From contig OZ026608.1 in NCBI GenBank assembly GCA_964020085.1, forward strand, positions 20,733,812-20,797,811: DNA of 64,000 nt, in the 5' to 3' direction. Numbering within the stretch: the stretch's first letter is position 1; every line of letters starts with the position of its first letter. The DNA is from Micromussa lordhowensis. Its lineage: Eukaryota > Cnidaria > Anthozoa > Scleractinia > Lobophylliidae. This document shows, piece after piece, positions 36,599-49,286 of this stretch. A model generated the notes under the pieces. It made no database searches and was not told where the DNA came from. It worked only from the letters and a program-made list of their open reading frames with translations. The position numbers and the translations under genes are program-made.

Positions 36599-39500
36599 GG
36601 TAAAACCTTACCATAACCCTCGCGCGCCTTTCATTAATGTTCAGCTTGCGAATCTCTGTGTGGTTCACAAACATGTTTCACGCTGATAAAAAAAAAACTG
36701 GTGATCCAACGCAGCACTTCACAATACTGCCTAACTTTCCAAAAGGAAGTCACTAGATCTGCATACTGAAATCAACTGATCGCCAGAATTTTTAATCTAA
36801 AGGTTTTGGAAGGAAATACGAATTCATTAATTCCTGTGTAAAGAGACCACTCCACAAATTTTCCTTCTTTCCTCTTTGGCAGTCGGATGTCTTGTCGCTG
36901 TAGTGTTTGAGACAAATCTTAATCTTAAATCTTTCAACGGCAGCACAGTGCCTTAACAATCGCTAATTTTTCGCAGGCCTTGCGAGAAATCTACAGAAAT
37001 CCTTCGGCCTTAATCGAGAGAAAAACTACACAGAATTGTCGCGTAAGCCTATTTGTTCTCAGTTTGAAACCCTTATGGATTTCTTTCAGTGCGCTTCTGT
37101 GATAACGCAGTCTCTCTCAAGATATGCTTGTAACAGCGACACAAATTAAAGAGGTGGCTGAGAACTGTTAGGATAACGCCCATTAAAAGTGTGTATGAAT
37201 ATTTCTTCAGAAAATTCTTCCGGGGAAAACATTTTGCTTTAATATTTCTTACAGTTAAGCAGCTCTCATCCATACACTTTCTGATTTGCCAGCAGGGAAA
37301 GAAGTGATGAGGACTGTATACTGAGTTTGTATGAAAAAACTGGCTGATGTATTCTTTGGCTCAGTTAGGTTTGCTATTTCTTGCTCTTGTTACCCGAAAA
37401 AATGGGCAACAGATATATTGGCGTGAATTACTTTATCATCAGAAAAAATCAGATAACAGATATATTGAATAATAAAACGGACTGATCGGATTAATATTCA
37501 TTGTGCTTACTATAGATATCACAAATATTATTTTGAGAAGTTTGTATTGATGCAGTCGTTTCGCGCTTAATCGATCTAAATTCATTTGTCCGCTGTAAAG
37601 TTCTGACCGCTGAAATTCTTCGGGAAAATCTACAAATATATGAAGTTGGCCGGATGGTAGTAGAAACCTGGGAAAAATAAGGGAATTATCTCCTCATCAC
37701 ATTTGCCCTGACTGGCTTGTCTGAAATGTGAAAACTGTTGCGTAATCTTATAGGATCTAAAGACCTTAATTTTGACTTTGATCGATCAGCCATTAATTTT
37801 ATTCTGTTGCGTGATATTCTACGATTATAGATGATAAACATGTTTCAAAATGTTTTCAAAACATGCTCTATTTTTTACCGACTTTTAACCGATGTAGATG
37901 CAATTCCGAGGAAGTCATTAGTCATGTTTGATTTTGTCTCAAAGGGTTTGTCCCAATGATCAGTACACTTTCTTTCTTGACCCCCAAAGAGCAACAACAC
38001 GCGGAACACAGCTGTTTCGACAAAGGTTGTCCCACTCTATAACTCTCTATGACTCTATAACCTACAAAGTCACTGAATTTGATTTGTAAGGACCTGGCAA
38101 CAGACCTTGTCTCATAACTACAAGTATCCAAATACGTCGTCTACACATTTTTCCCTCTTATTTTATCGTTGTTTTTGTCACGCGTTTGATACATGAGCCT
38201 CTGGCTCCGATACCCAGGCAACCTCTTCCCATGCGCGACAGTAATGAATTGATTGACTTTTTTTAAGTTTTTTTTTCTACCAACTTTTTTTTAACAAATA
38301 CGCTGTCTACACGGTTATCTATAATGTTTCTGTTTTCAATACTGTGCAAGATAAAAATATATCTAATCTCTACCATACTGCTTGATTTAAGGTCATGGTA
38401 TTCCAACAAGAAGCATAGAAGCATGGACAAAGAATGAATACACGTAATTGAGCTATATGTATTTTTAGCGAGTTTGTGCAATATAGTACTCCGAACAGAA
38501 ACTGAGGGACATTTGTGATCTTAGATAGTTGAGTGAAATTTCTCTTCGTTGTAAATGTATGATTTCTTGATCATGGCATAGCATGGTAGAATTGCTTGAT
38601 ATTTCTTTCTCTACTGTTCTAGAATTGCTATATTTGTTATGAATTGTTTCCAAAACTCGACTATTGAAAGCTTATTGCTTCAGTTTCCACCATCATGACC
38701 ATGTTACGACGTATCCATGGCTATGTCCGTGTGTTTGGAAATACTGTCTAAGTGATGTGGAGTTTCCTTATATGATCAGATGAGCTAAATCTGCAGTCTA
38801 ACATCGCCCTCTCGGGTGGAAACAGCACTTAAAATACAACTTACTGTACGATTTTGATGAAAGTATGCAGAAAATAATTTTCTTTTCTTTCTGCTTAAAA
38901 AGAGTTAAATTATTCATATCATAAACGCTAAATAGCGTAGCTAATTAAATGCGAATTCAGAGGCAAAACCGATAAACAACAAATAAATCACATTAAGACG
39001 GACTAATTATTTTTCAAATATTGGTGCAATGTCGTGGAATCAAGGGTCTGCCGCAAAAACAATCAAAATCAGCCATTAAATACTTTCGCAAAAGAAAAAA
39101 CAGGAGATTTTTTATGATTTGTTGATATTACTTATCGTATTCTGACTGAAAAGTGCGTCCCAAAATGTTCACTTTAATAATTAATTCGTGACAAACCACA
39201 ATGTGTTTTGTCTTATTAATCCCCTCCTGGCTTTAAGTACCGGAAACAATATTCAGTTGTTCGTTAAAAAACCTTCTCGATGCACGAAAGACGTTTTTCC
39301 AGCAGAGATGTCCACTGGTAGCGTCTTCACGAATGGAAATGCAGACTATCTTAACGGCAGATGTGCTCGACCTACATATCTCAGAACTTTAACTTCAGCT
39401 TTTGCATCTACTTTTTAAGGTATGGTTAATGCGTTTTCGGTTTCTGTTGTTCAATTGCTTTACAGTATAGGCTATTGTTTTTCCACAAAATACCATATGG

Positions 39501-42500
39501 GTTGGTCTCTATTTTTCACTGCTGATATATACATTTATAAACCTTCAAATTAAGGGAGAGTTTTGGCTGGAATAGTTTGAATATTTTTTCCTTGCATAAC
39601 ACACAAATCACGAAATGAGGAGATTTAAAATGTTACAATAACACGATTTCGCAAAATATTACAGGCAAAATCGCCCATAAACATTTTTGCTCCAAGATGG
39701 CGGCAAAATAGAGTACACTTGAAGTTCTAGAAGTACATGAGCGAGATAACAAACAAAAACAGCGAGCTTTTCTTTCTCCTTTGAAAGCTTTTCTAATTTC
39801 TTACTTGAATGCTTGCGAAATATGTGCGTAAGTCAAGTGAGAGAGAAATATTACTTTGTGGTTTAGAACCGCACACTTAACCAGTAAGGGCTCGTTTCTG
39901 GTAAATTCAAACTATAGAATGCGTTTTCTTCCAAGAGCACAATTTGTTTTTTATTACGTATAAAGTTAACGTTGGGTGTAGAATCATGTAGAATTGAAAC
40001 ATTTTCTCATCTGATGAGCATGCCATAAAACTCTTCTAAGTTATAAATCTTTTCAGTACTCAATCGATTGCATACGTTCAGAATTGAAAGTAAAATGTTG
40101 ACAAGGAACTGACTAAATTCTGTGGAACATCAGTAAAAAATATGATGAATAGCGCCAAATTGAAACACTGCCCGCACGCGATGGCTTTATTAGAATGGCA
40201 GTAAGCGGGAGTTTTATCCAGCAACTGAACTTAGAATCACTTTGTACAGCACTGACAAGTAACACATGAAATTAAAATACTGCTCAATAGCTTTCATCTG
40301 CATGTTATGCAATGAGTTGTTTACTCTAAAACTCTAATGTTACAGCATAATAAAGACCACTACATGGAAATATATTTTTTTTATAGTTTCAATTATATTT
40401 AACGAATGTTTACACACTAGAGGTTCATAGAATTCAAAGGATTCATTTCACTCTGGAATTGAAAGAGTTCAACAATTTTAAGATTCAAGAAATTTAACGC
40501 AATGTACCGAGCACTGCCCGGATATTGAATTGTTAAACTAACACTGACTGATGCACGGCCGTTGTTTGCGGGAACAAATTAAAACTTCTAGATTCAAACC
40601 AAGCCGTGAACATCAACTTATACTAGATCGATCCGATATAATCATGGAAGAATTCAAAACACGTACAAAAAATGTTAAGGTTGGGTTATGTTTTTATCCT
40701 AACATCTAGCCTATAGTTAGACTATATATATTTTATTCTGATCGTTTCTGGTTATGTTATAATTCTCGTATTCAAATGTTGACGCAAGTAAACAGCAAGA
40801 AACTGAACAAGAGCCTGATATGTATCGTCTCCAAGGATTAACAGCCACTACTTTATCAAGATGAACGGATGAACGAGTAATATCTGCGCCAGGGAGTCGG
40901 TGAAAACATACTAAACTTCCGGATGCGATAGAGTAAGACTTGTATGTTTATTTGTAGTGTGTTTCCTCCGATTTGCAGAAGCAAGCCAGTACTGTTTTTG
41001 TTTGCTTAAAAGTTAAGGTGTTAAGTAATGTAGGACAAATCAAATAAAACAACTGTAAAAAAGGTTGCAGGAAAGAACTCCTTTCACAATAAAGTTATTG
41101 AAGACAGAGAATTAGATAGCTTTATACAAATCACTGAAGGCTCTGTCGTGATGTGGCCACAGGGTTTGCAAGATGACAAACGTTCTGTAAACATTGTCGA
41201 AATTTGATTGGTAATAAATCAACTGATATAGCAAAGATGTTTGTGTACAAGATGGCATGAAAATTATATAAGTATGACACATTGTATTTTCCATAACTGA
41301 TAGCCAACGTATATACAAAAAATGGCTGAAAAGCGTTAACATCGAGCGAGTGACCAAATTTTGAATATATGAAGCATTTTATGCAATATTTATCAAAGCC
41401 TGCATAAGCAATTATTCGCCTTTATTCACTCTATTTATAACAAGACACTGATACAAAGGTCATTTTAAATCATTACGGCTGAACTATAATTTTGCAACTG
41501 ATGAATAATTTAGATAAACCTTCTTTTTCTGTTTGACTCGACTTTTGTTCATAGAAAAATATGAAATGAATCCAAACAGCTGGAAATGTATGATTGAGAA
41601 ATATGAATAAACAGTGAGGTTTGGCTGGTTACGATTTGGAGAATTTGTCGGAAATGCCATCAAGAATATGAAAGAGAAGCTAGAACTATTGTTGTGTGCT
41701 AATCAAACGGATGTTTTTCACACCCTCTCGAATAATCCCAGCTGGAACATCCGAGCTGAAAATGCGTATGTTCGTTCTCTTTACCTGTTTCTACAAATTG
41801 AAGGCATTGCGCCAAGCAAATTCTGGTTCGTATACTGCGGATACGATCTCAAACAGGATTTGCATTGGAGGTATTTTCGTCCCTTTTAATCGCACAAGCT
41901 GTGTACCAGGAGGTTTCCCCACGTAAATGAGAAGAAATCAACCTTTTCAAATAACTAACTGAAGCTTTTTTTAGCCCTGACCAGATTCGTACCCAGACCC
42001 CCAGTACTTCCGAGTCTACAGCGACAGCTAAATTAGCTGTTTTAAATACCTAATGAAAACTTTATGCCAAATATTGAAAAATATTCAGTCTGTCATGTAT
42101 ATCTCGAGGCCTACTCACTTACTTAGTTAACCTCGGAGAACCTTTCTGCTTTTTAGCGCAAGGCTCTGGAGACTGAAATATACACTAACCAGTCATGATA
42201 ATTCATGTTATCAGTCCACGACCATGTAAAATACCGGGGATTCAAACTAATTAATGCAAAAGAGTGTCACATTTTTCAAAAGCTTAATAGATAAATCAGG
42301 AATTAGGAAAGCTTATGAATATAAGTAAATTAAATCAAAGGTGCGTTTGACAGTGATTAAAAAACGCATCAAATTGGTTATTTTCACAAGCATGCTGGAC
42401 AGTACGTGTAAAGACAGTTTTTTTACGTAACAACTAACAACTGATCTTATTGCATGACTCATTTGTACATCCTTCAATACATGTACATATATTTCTTATT

Positions 42501-42800
42501 TTATTGATTATTAGATACGTAATTGTAGTTAGGAGTCCCAATTAGTGTACACCGTATGCTAGCGACTTCGACACATTTTTGTCTTATCTTATCTTACCTT
42601 TTCGTAAAGTCAAATGGAAAAAAAGAAGAAAAATACCACTCCTTTCCACGTTTCAATGATGTAAAAATAGCTCGTTTTGGTTTTAACGAGGATTCATCAT
42701 TATTAATTTAGGGGGAAAGGAGAAATGAATTTACTAGCGTTTTTATTTCGTTCAAGATTGCAGGATTTGTTTCCAGGCTTCCCTGTCCTTTGCAGCCGAT
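36599..42800. other. Long AT-rich intergenic stretch
   Basis: About 6 kb with no exon model I can support. Short open frames (37073-37273, 39188-39418, 41112-41357, 41614-41926) have no domain and no splice context. A single ACTGCTCAATAGCTTTCAT segment at about 40275 is related to the 106-bp minisatellite. Confidence 0.5.
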
Positions 42801-42810
42801 GCTGTCTCGG

Positions 42811-43046
42811 CCCAGGGGCCCGTTTCTCGAAGGTCCCGAAACATTTTCGTACCCGGAAAGCCGTAGTAAAATCTCAAACCTTATGATTACATAGCTGTTT
42901 TATTCTCCCATTTTAATATGAACAGAGGTTCTTTTCATACAAGGAGTTTCAGGCGTATACACCTCTCTGTTTTTAGATACAGATTGATTGAAAATGACTT
43001 TGCGGGCCCGAAAAGTTTCCGGGGCTTTCGAGAAACGCGCCCCAGG
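42811..43046. mobile_element. MITE with GGGCCCGTTTCTCGAA ends
   Basis: CCAGGGGCCCGTTTCTCGAA at the left and TTCGAGAAACGCGCCCCAGG at the right are inverted, followed by GGTCCCGAAACATTTTCG / CGAAAAGTTTCCGGGGC. This terminal sequence type is frequent in marine invertebrates. The open frame 42918-43163 overlaps it and is not a gene. Confidence 0.8.
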
Positions 43047-44853
43047 TTGTTAGTTCTTTCTCCTTATGCTCCGGCATTTCCACTGTTCTCCTCCTATCTT
43101 TCGCGGTCGAGCACGTTTCCCTTTGTCTCTAGCCATGTAAGAGCAAGTGGTGATAAATTCTAAGAACGTGACCAAGCCACGTACCGTCTCCTCCTTTCAT
43201 CATGCTTCCTTTATCGCTCCACTCCCATTCTTATTCCATTCTCTTCACTTGTCATCCGCATTGTCCAGTAGATCTGTAATATCCGACAGAGGGTCTTATG
43301 TGAGAACACGTCCAAGTTTTTCTCGTCCTTTACCCGCCGACAAATTAAATAAAAAAAGTATAAGATAACGAAAACTCTGGAACTTGGAGACACGTGATCG
43401 GAAGCAAGAACTGCTGAAACAGAAAGTAAAAGTAATATTCCTCAATTTGATCGTTAGAAATGTGTAGGATTAAAAATAAAAAGCGAAAGCATTATAGTCT
43501 TTGCGTCATATAGCTGCGTCATATGGCTTAAAGTTTGACTGAATCAATTCATCAGCAACAGTCTCCAAATTGCTTTTATATAGCACGGCGCCATGAGGCC
43601 CTCCATAAATATAGACGCCAGCGTAATTCATCTGATACAATGGTTGTCATCTTGCTATGCGGGCGATCTGGGGGAATTATCTTTACAACTTGAGTGCAAC
43701 AGCAAAAAGTAACGGGATTTTGTGAAAGTGAGAGATATAAGTACCACATAATATTGAAAGCTTCTGGATTATCCTTTCTAAGACGCTTAGCAGGGTAAAA
43801 ATAGCTGATAAACTCTTGAATGGCAGATTAGTTAAAATTGAAGAAAATATTTCACATATGGACGTGATGCAGTGCTATTTGTAAACTAGGGTTTTCGATC
43901 TAGGTCTCACGTTTTCCGGATCTGAATTGTGCTGGAAAAGAAGCATACTTATAAGAACGTGCCAACTATGCTCAGAAGATTGAATCTAGGATCAGACACG
44001 CCCAATTAACGTTTGCTCTTCATAATCGTTCAGGAAGCCTGGAAAAGTCTCAAAACTGTAAAAAATGCTTCTGGTTTTCAAATATTGAAAGACATTCGTA
44101 AGGACTGTTCAATAGCTTTTATTCGAATAGTCATCCTTTTTGTTTTGTTGTCCACAGACTTATAAGTTTTGGCCATGTTAATTGACTCGCGGTTTAATCG
44201 GAATCTTCTAACTGCTCTGATTTCTTGACATTTTAAACGTCTTATCCTTTTTCACTTAACTTGTAACAAAAATTCCGCACATTGTAGCCGGGGCGTTCCC
44301 TTCAAACTTTCGATAAAGATAAAAGAATAGAATACGTAATCATAATATATAAGGTCTAAGTGTTATTGTCAAATTCTCCCAAGCAGTGCTGTGAAAAATG
44401 TACCAATACCATCCAGTAAGATGGGTTGGAAGCATCATCAAATTTTCCAGACTTGTGCAATAGGGAAAGAATAGTGGTGGAAATAACAAAGGCGTTTTTC
44501 TATATTAGTATTATGGTATATAGTGACATGTGGCAGCCGGGCTGGTTTTACATTCACCAGAGTTAACTTCAAATTTTTTCGGTAATAAGATTACCGAAAG
44601 GTTTGTAACCACTTATTTATTATCCTCCCTAGTTTTTCAAAGCATCTACGTGACGGATTCTGCAAACAATGGCAAATAAAAAACATTCTTACTTTGGCAA
44701 AGCCTAAGTGCTTTTCCTTGTATTTACAAGTTTTATTCTGAATTAGTCGTGGGAGATTAATGGCCTTCTATTAGAAACCCCTATTTGGAATGTGAAATAG
44801 ATACTGGGGGTACAGCTGTCCATTAGGACTTTATAATCCGACCGGGAGGTCAG

Positions 44854-44861
44854 TATATAAG
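44854..44861 (+). promoter_or_regulatory. Candidate TATA box (TATATAAG) for the GPCR gene
   Basis: TATATAAG is followed about 100 bases later by a GTGAGG donor at 44967, so 44885-44966 could be a non-coding first exon. It would splice to the acceptor CTGTTTTCAG ending at 48113, just before the GPCR start codon. The pairing is inferred. Confidence 0.35.
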
Positions 44862-45870
44862 AACCGTATTTTCCCAACATCCTTCTATGTTAGACTGATA
44901 AGACGAAGGAAAAGTTTAGCTTCATTCTGAAAGGACTGGCCAGGAACTTCTAGAAAACTGAATTTGGTGAGGCTGATTTAGAACTTGTAAAAGTGTGAAT
45001 GTGTGATTTTATGTTGTTGACTGCATCGGTAACCCACAATTTGAACATCATAAATGATATTTCATCACGTAGGTTAGACTCTTGTTATTTTGTTGATGTT
45101 GTTGTTTTTCGTTCTCCTGCATGGTCTTTTTCGGGAGAACCAAAGTTTCGCGCTGTATTTGTTTAGTGGTTTAGTTGTTGTTTTTTCTTGCCTTCAAGTA
45201 AAATCGATTTAGTATCACTTGTTGTTGTAAAAGCAATACTGACTAGGTGTCGTTAGCAAGTCCAGTCTGTAAGATCTATCGAAATGCGCAAACTCGAGCA
45301 TTTTCTAGAAACGCTGGATGCCTCAATTTCTGGCGAATTCGAAGTCGATTAGGCATCTATGGCTGTTCATAAAACGGCAAATATCTGTATGATGTGAAGG
45401 ACGACTGACTCAGGCCAAGTTTTAACTTTATGAAAGCAAAGATCTATACTATGAAATTACTGATATTTGTCACCAGCCAAAATAGATCGAGGAGTCGCGT
45501 GGAAAAAGTGACGCAAGTCTGTAGGCCCTGAAGAGAACCTCGTGTAGTCAACTGAAACATTTTAGTTAAAAGCGATTGTTAAGGGTTCTAAATCGTCAAA
45601 ATCAGTGAAAAATTGGTCTTCGTACCTATGTGACCTTGGCTAAGTAAGTGGTGAAGTGTTCCCCTTAATCTTCAATCAGACCGCTTTCAGCTGAGGTTCA
45701 CTTTTCGTTTAGTACAGTCGCTTAACTTTTGTCGCCGCCGTTTTGAAGTCACAATACAAAGCGGTTTAAAGCCTCCTACACGCGTGTTTCGTTTCAAATG
45801 TTTTCAATTCATTTAATTTAATCGAAGCTGAAGGTAATGTATGCTAGTTAGTAAGCACGAAAGAAGCGAT

Positions 45871-46120
45871 CTCTATCTTTTCATCTAAAAGCTTTTTTCG
45901 CAGATACCTACCATTTATCACTTGACATAAAGGCCAGAAACAAACCAGTCTCGTAATGATTAAAATAGGTTCTAACTGTCCGCATATGAAGCTTTCTCTA
46001 TCTTTTCATCTAAAAGCTTTTTTCGCAGATACCTACCATTTATCACTTGACATAAAGGCCAGAAACAAACCAGTCTCGTAATGATTAAAATAGGTTCTAA
46101 CTGTCCGCATATGAAGCTTT
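45871..46120. repeat. Perfect-looking 125-bp tandem duplication
   Basis: CTCTATCTTTTCATCTAAAA through CTGTCCGCATATGAAGCTTT occurs twice, at 45871-45995 and 45996-46120, with no difference noticed by eye. It lies in the proposed 5' UTR intron of the GPCR gene. Identity suggests a recent event or an assembly artefact. Confidence 0.85.
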
Positions 46121-46492
46121 TTAAGCGGATTTTTATTAATCTCTGGTTGCACCTTGCTATTGACGCTTTCAGATAGTCCTAGATTTCACGTTCTTGGAGA
46201 AAAGTAATGACATTTAACCTTACTCCAAAAACATGTACTAATTTGTACATGAACGAGAAAGAGATAGTTTAGATGGAGCAAAGATGTACATTTGTGATAA
46301 AGTAATATAGCTAATGGTGGCATAAGTGACGAAATGCGGTTTCAGAATCGACAATAATAGACCGGATCTACAGATAGTGTCCCTTAGTTCTTCCTGAAAA
46401 AGAGAAAAAAAAAGCAAGGAAAAAAAATTAAGGGTGTTCATATACAGCAATTTAGGGAATTGTGAATTCGAAACCCGGTTTGACAAAGGCTT

Positions 46493-46717
46493 CTAAAGGC
46501 TTCCAGATAGTTCCCGCATTGTTTTTCTTTGGTCAAAATATGTTTCCGATAACCGTAAGAAGATTATCGACCTTTTGTCGGAAATTTTATCTACATCCTC
46601 GGCCGTGTTCTTTATAGACTTTAAAACCATGTAAGAAGTCAACTGTGAGATCCGAATCAAACCCCAAGGTATTTCCGTTGTATGAATTCCCTTTGGCTTA
46701 GAATCGAAAACTGACAT
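46493..46717 (-). other. Unassigned open frame and splice-like site
   Basis: A minus-strand ATG frame (MSVFDSKPKGIHTTEIPW..., 74 residues, no domain). At about 46398 on minus a strong acceptor (TTTTCTCTTTTTCAG) is followed by a 51-residue frame (EELRDTICRSGLLLSILKPH). A non-coding or lineage-specific transcript is possible, but there is no supporting homology. Confidence 0.2.
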
Positions 46718-48100
46718 CTATTTGACCGATCGCTGCGCCCAATTAGATGTAATGCGCCGCTGAAAGAAAGCAAAGTTTTATTTTCAGTCTGGCGGTGTAC
46801 TTTGTAAATTAATTTCTTCAAATAACAGCTATTTAACGCCCTGAAAACTCAAATTAAAAGGCCATAAAACGTGACCCGACCTGCAAACGTTTCGTCGTGC
46901 GCCCACAATTTACTAACGGAATTAAGTCGGTACTATTTAAGATAACAAAAGCCAGCGGGCAAGGCTGGGCACATGCCAAAGAGGGTGTACTATGCTATAT
47001 ATGCTGTCAAATCGTCAGATGCTTCTCAGCTCCGCAGGTTTACTTGGCAGTTCAAAGCAAATATTCCATTAGATCGCCTATTTACAGTTTTTGAAACGCG
47101 AAGAATTGTTATTTCAGCTGGTTATTTAGGCCTTAATCCGCCTAAAGTAAAGTCATTAGTTTCAAGTAAGTAAAACTTTACTTGAATTGTAGTGAATTGT
47201 ATTGAACTGTCCTCTGCTTTTCAAGGGCTCATATCTGCTGGTTTAGGACGTCTCACATGGAATTCATCAATGATTATTTCTTTTTCTGCTTCTTGATAAT
47301 TTTTAGTATTTTTATTGTCATTTGTATTTATAAAATTATTAGATCTTCTCGTCCGTCTTGTATACCTCGGCCCGATGCTGTAGCCAACAACGTAATTTAA
47401 GGCACTAATTGTCGCTGGCTTAATTTCATTCTGAGTGTCCCTTCAATATAAAAAGTTTGGATGGAATGCAGGTCACAAAATGCTAATAATCTCTTATGGC
47501 ACAGCAAGGTTTTATAAGCGGGTCATTACTAAAGAAAGGAAGGTTTTAGAAAAATACTCAGAACGTTGACGCCTAGCAAGATGAGATCACACAGAACTTA
47601 AAATTAATTAACCAATTATTTGTTAATTTATATTATTTTGTCGTAGCATAATTTAGTGAAGTCTTTCCTGAATATAGTACATGGTTACGTACATTTTTAA
47701 GTACATTTTTTGAATGGTATATTTGCTATTTTATATTTTATTTGATTTTAATGTTTATGAGATGATCGTATATTGCCTGGCAGATCTTCTTGACACGTGT
47801 TTTGAGTGTCACATAGGTAGCAGTGGTTCTTTCTGCTTTGACTTGGCATACAGATGCTTACTGCATACACATACATACTTTATTGTGCATGAACTTCACC
47901 ACGAGTTGAAGGCCGGCGTTTTTAAGACTATCATGATATTATGGTTTTCTCGGAGGTACTCCAAAAGTTTGAGCTGTTTTAAAACACAATTACCTCGAAT
48001 TCTTATATAGCTTTCTTCATAGAATATCTAGAAAAGTCGAGGGAATATATTTGAACATGGTCTGTTAAGTGTGCTGGCTGAAATTATATCTGTCATTTAT

Positions 48101-48113
48101 TTCCTGTTTTCAG
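48101..48113 (+). promoter_or_regulatory. Splice acceptor upstream of the GPCR start
   Basis: TTCCTGTTTTCAG, a canonical pyrimidine tract plus AG, lies 27 bases before the ATG. It implies a 5' UTR intron and argues against an N-terminal extension. Confidence 0.6.
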
Positions 48114-48140
48114 CTTAAACCCCGTGTCAACCATCAAATA

Positions 48141-49286
48141 ATGGACTCAACTGTGGCGCCCAGTTTCCAGTGGTCCTCATTATCTATCGGCCTGTTGGTT
48201 CCGTTTGTCAGTCTTATCATTCTATTGGGAATGATCGGCAATATTCTTGTTGTAATTGTCCTGTGGCAGCAACAACGTCGCTCGCATCGCATAACTGGAA
48301 GTTATTTCCTCATAAATCTCGCGATTGCGGACATTTGCGCCTCGGCGAATTTAATATTCATGTTGTCCACCATTATCAACCGCGGTGAGTGGATATTTGG
48401 TGAACACCTCTGCAGACTTAACGGTTTCTTGACAGTCCTGTTGGGCGCAACATCGCTCCTTACCCTGTGTGCAATCAGTGTAAACAGGTATTTCAAGATC
48501 GTCGAGGGTGGAAAATACAACAGAATCTACACCATCACTAATACGCTTCGAATCCTGGTGGTCACGTGGTTTGTGCCATTTGTGTTGTCAATCGCGCCAA
48601 TCTTTGGCTGGTCTGCGCATGAGTATCAGGTCGGGAAATGCGTCTGCCATTTTTTGTTCAGCCGCAACATTTCCTACACGGTAACATTTGCTATCATCAT
48701 TGTGATAGCGCCCTTCTCCATAATACTTTTCTGTTATCTGAAAATCTACAAAATTATTAAAGCCCATGGAGCAATCATGGGAAATCTCCGCCGCAGCCAG
48801 CCCTCAGTTAATGTTGAAGACATCCGAATCGCTACCACATTGTTTACCGTCATCATAGTGTTTATTATCTGCTATATTCCCGCCAGTGTAGTGAACATTG
48901 TGCAGATGGTTCAGCCTGGTTTTGATATACCTCACTGGTTAGACATGATGTCTTTCCTCTTAGTTGTCTCCAACCATGCTAACAACCCTTTGATCTACAA
49001 CGCCCTCAACCGTTCCTTCAGACAGGCATTCCGAGAGGTCCTGCGTCTGCAGCCCCGTGAAGACTCGCACGGTACGAGCGAGAGTGGCGCCAAGTATACG
49101 GGCCCACGAAGCATGCAGAACAGCGGAGGCACAATGGGAAGGTCTCCTAGCAACCCATGCTATCAACACTCCAGCAGTTCTCATGGCTCTTGTGAAAAAC
49201 ACGCTCCTGAAAACATTGACGACGTTGACAGTTTGGAGAAAAACGCTCCAGTATGTACCTGTCAACACAAGTCTTCAAGCTGCTGA
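48141..49286 (+). CDS. Class A (rhodopsin-family) GPCR, melatonin-receptor-like
   Basis: 381 residues with the coding sequence in one exon. I start at ATG 48141 (MDSTVAPSF): a splice acceptor ends at 48113, so upstream in-frame codons are intronic or UTR. Seven hydrophobic segments are seen. Motifs: GNILVV (TM1), LAIADI with Asp2.50 (TM2), LCRLNGF with the disulfide Cys (TM3), NRYFKI in place of DRY, CYIP in TM6 in place of CWxP, NPLIY in TM7. NRY is typical of melatonin receptors, but they have NAxxY, so the ligand is not settled. There is no lysine at the retinal position in TM7 (Val), so it is not a photopigment opsin. The Ser-rich C-tail ends CTCQHKSSSC, with possible palmitoylation cysteines and Ser phosphosites. 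Cnidarian genomes carry large families of such receptors. Confidence 0.9.
   Translation: MDSTVAPSFQWSSLSIGLLVPFVSLIILLGMIGNILVVIVLWQQQRRSHRITGSYFLINLAIADICASANLIFMLSTIINRGEWIFGEHLCRLNGFLTVLLGATSLLTLCAISVNRYFKIVEGGKYNRIYTITNTLRILVVTWFVPFVLSIAPIFGWSAHEYQVGKCVCHFLFSRNISYTVTFAIIIVIAPFSIILFCYLKIYKIIKAHGAIMGNLRRSQPSVNVEDIRIATTLFTVIIVFIICYIPASVVNIVQMVQPGFDIPHWLDMMSFLLVVSNHANNPLIYNALNRSFRQAFREVLRLQPREDSHGTSESGAKYTGPRSMQNSGGTMGRSPSNPCYQHSSSSHGSCEKHAPENIDDVDSLEKNAPVCTCQHKSSSC

Noticed and set aside
39188..39418. Short plus-strand gene
   Set aside because: 76 codons, no domain, no splice sites or promoter pattern.
42918..43368. Open frames around 43 kb
   Set aside because: The first lies within a MITE; the second has Ser/Pro/Phe-rich chance composition without splice context.
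48141..49286. Opsin
   Set aside because: The TM7 position that would hold the retinal lysine is Val.
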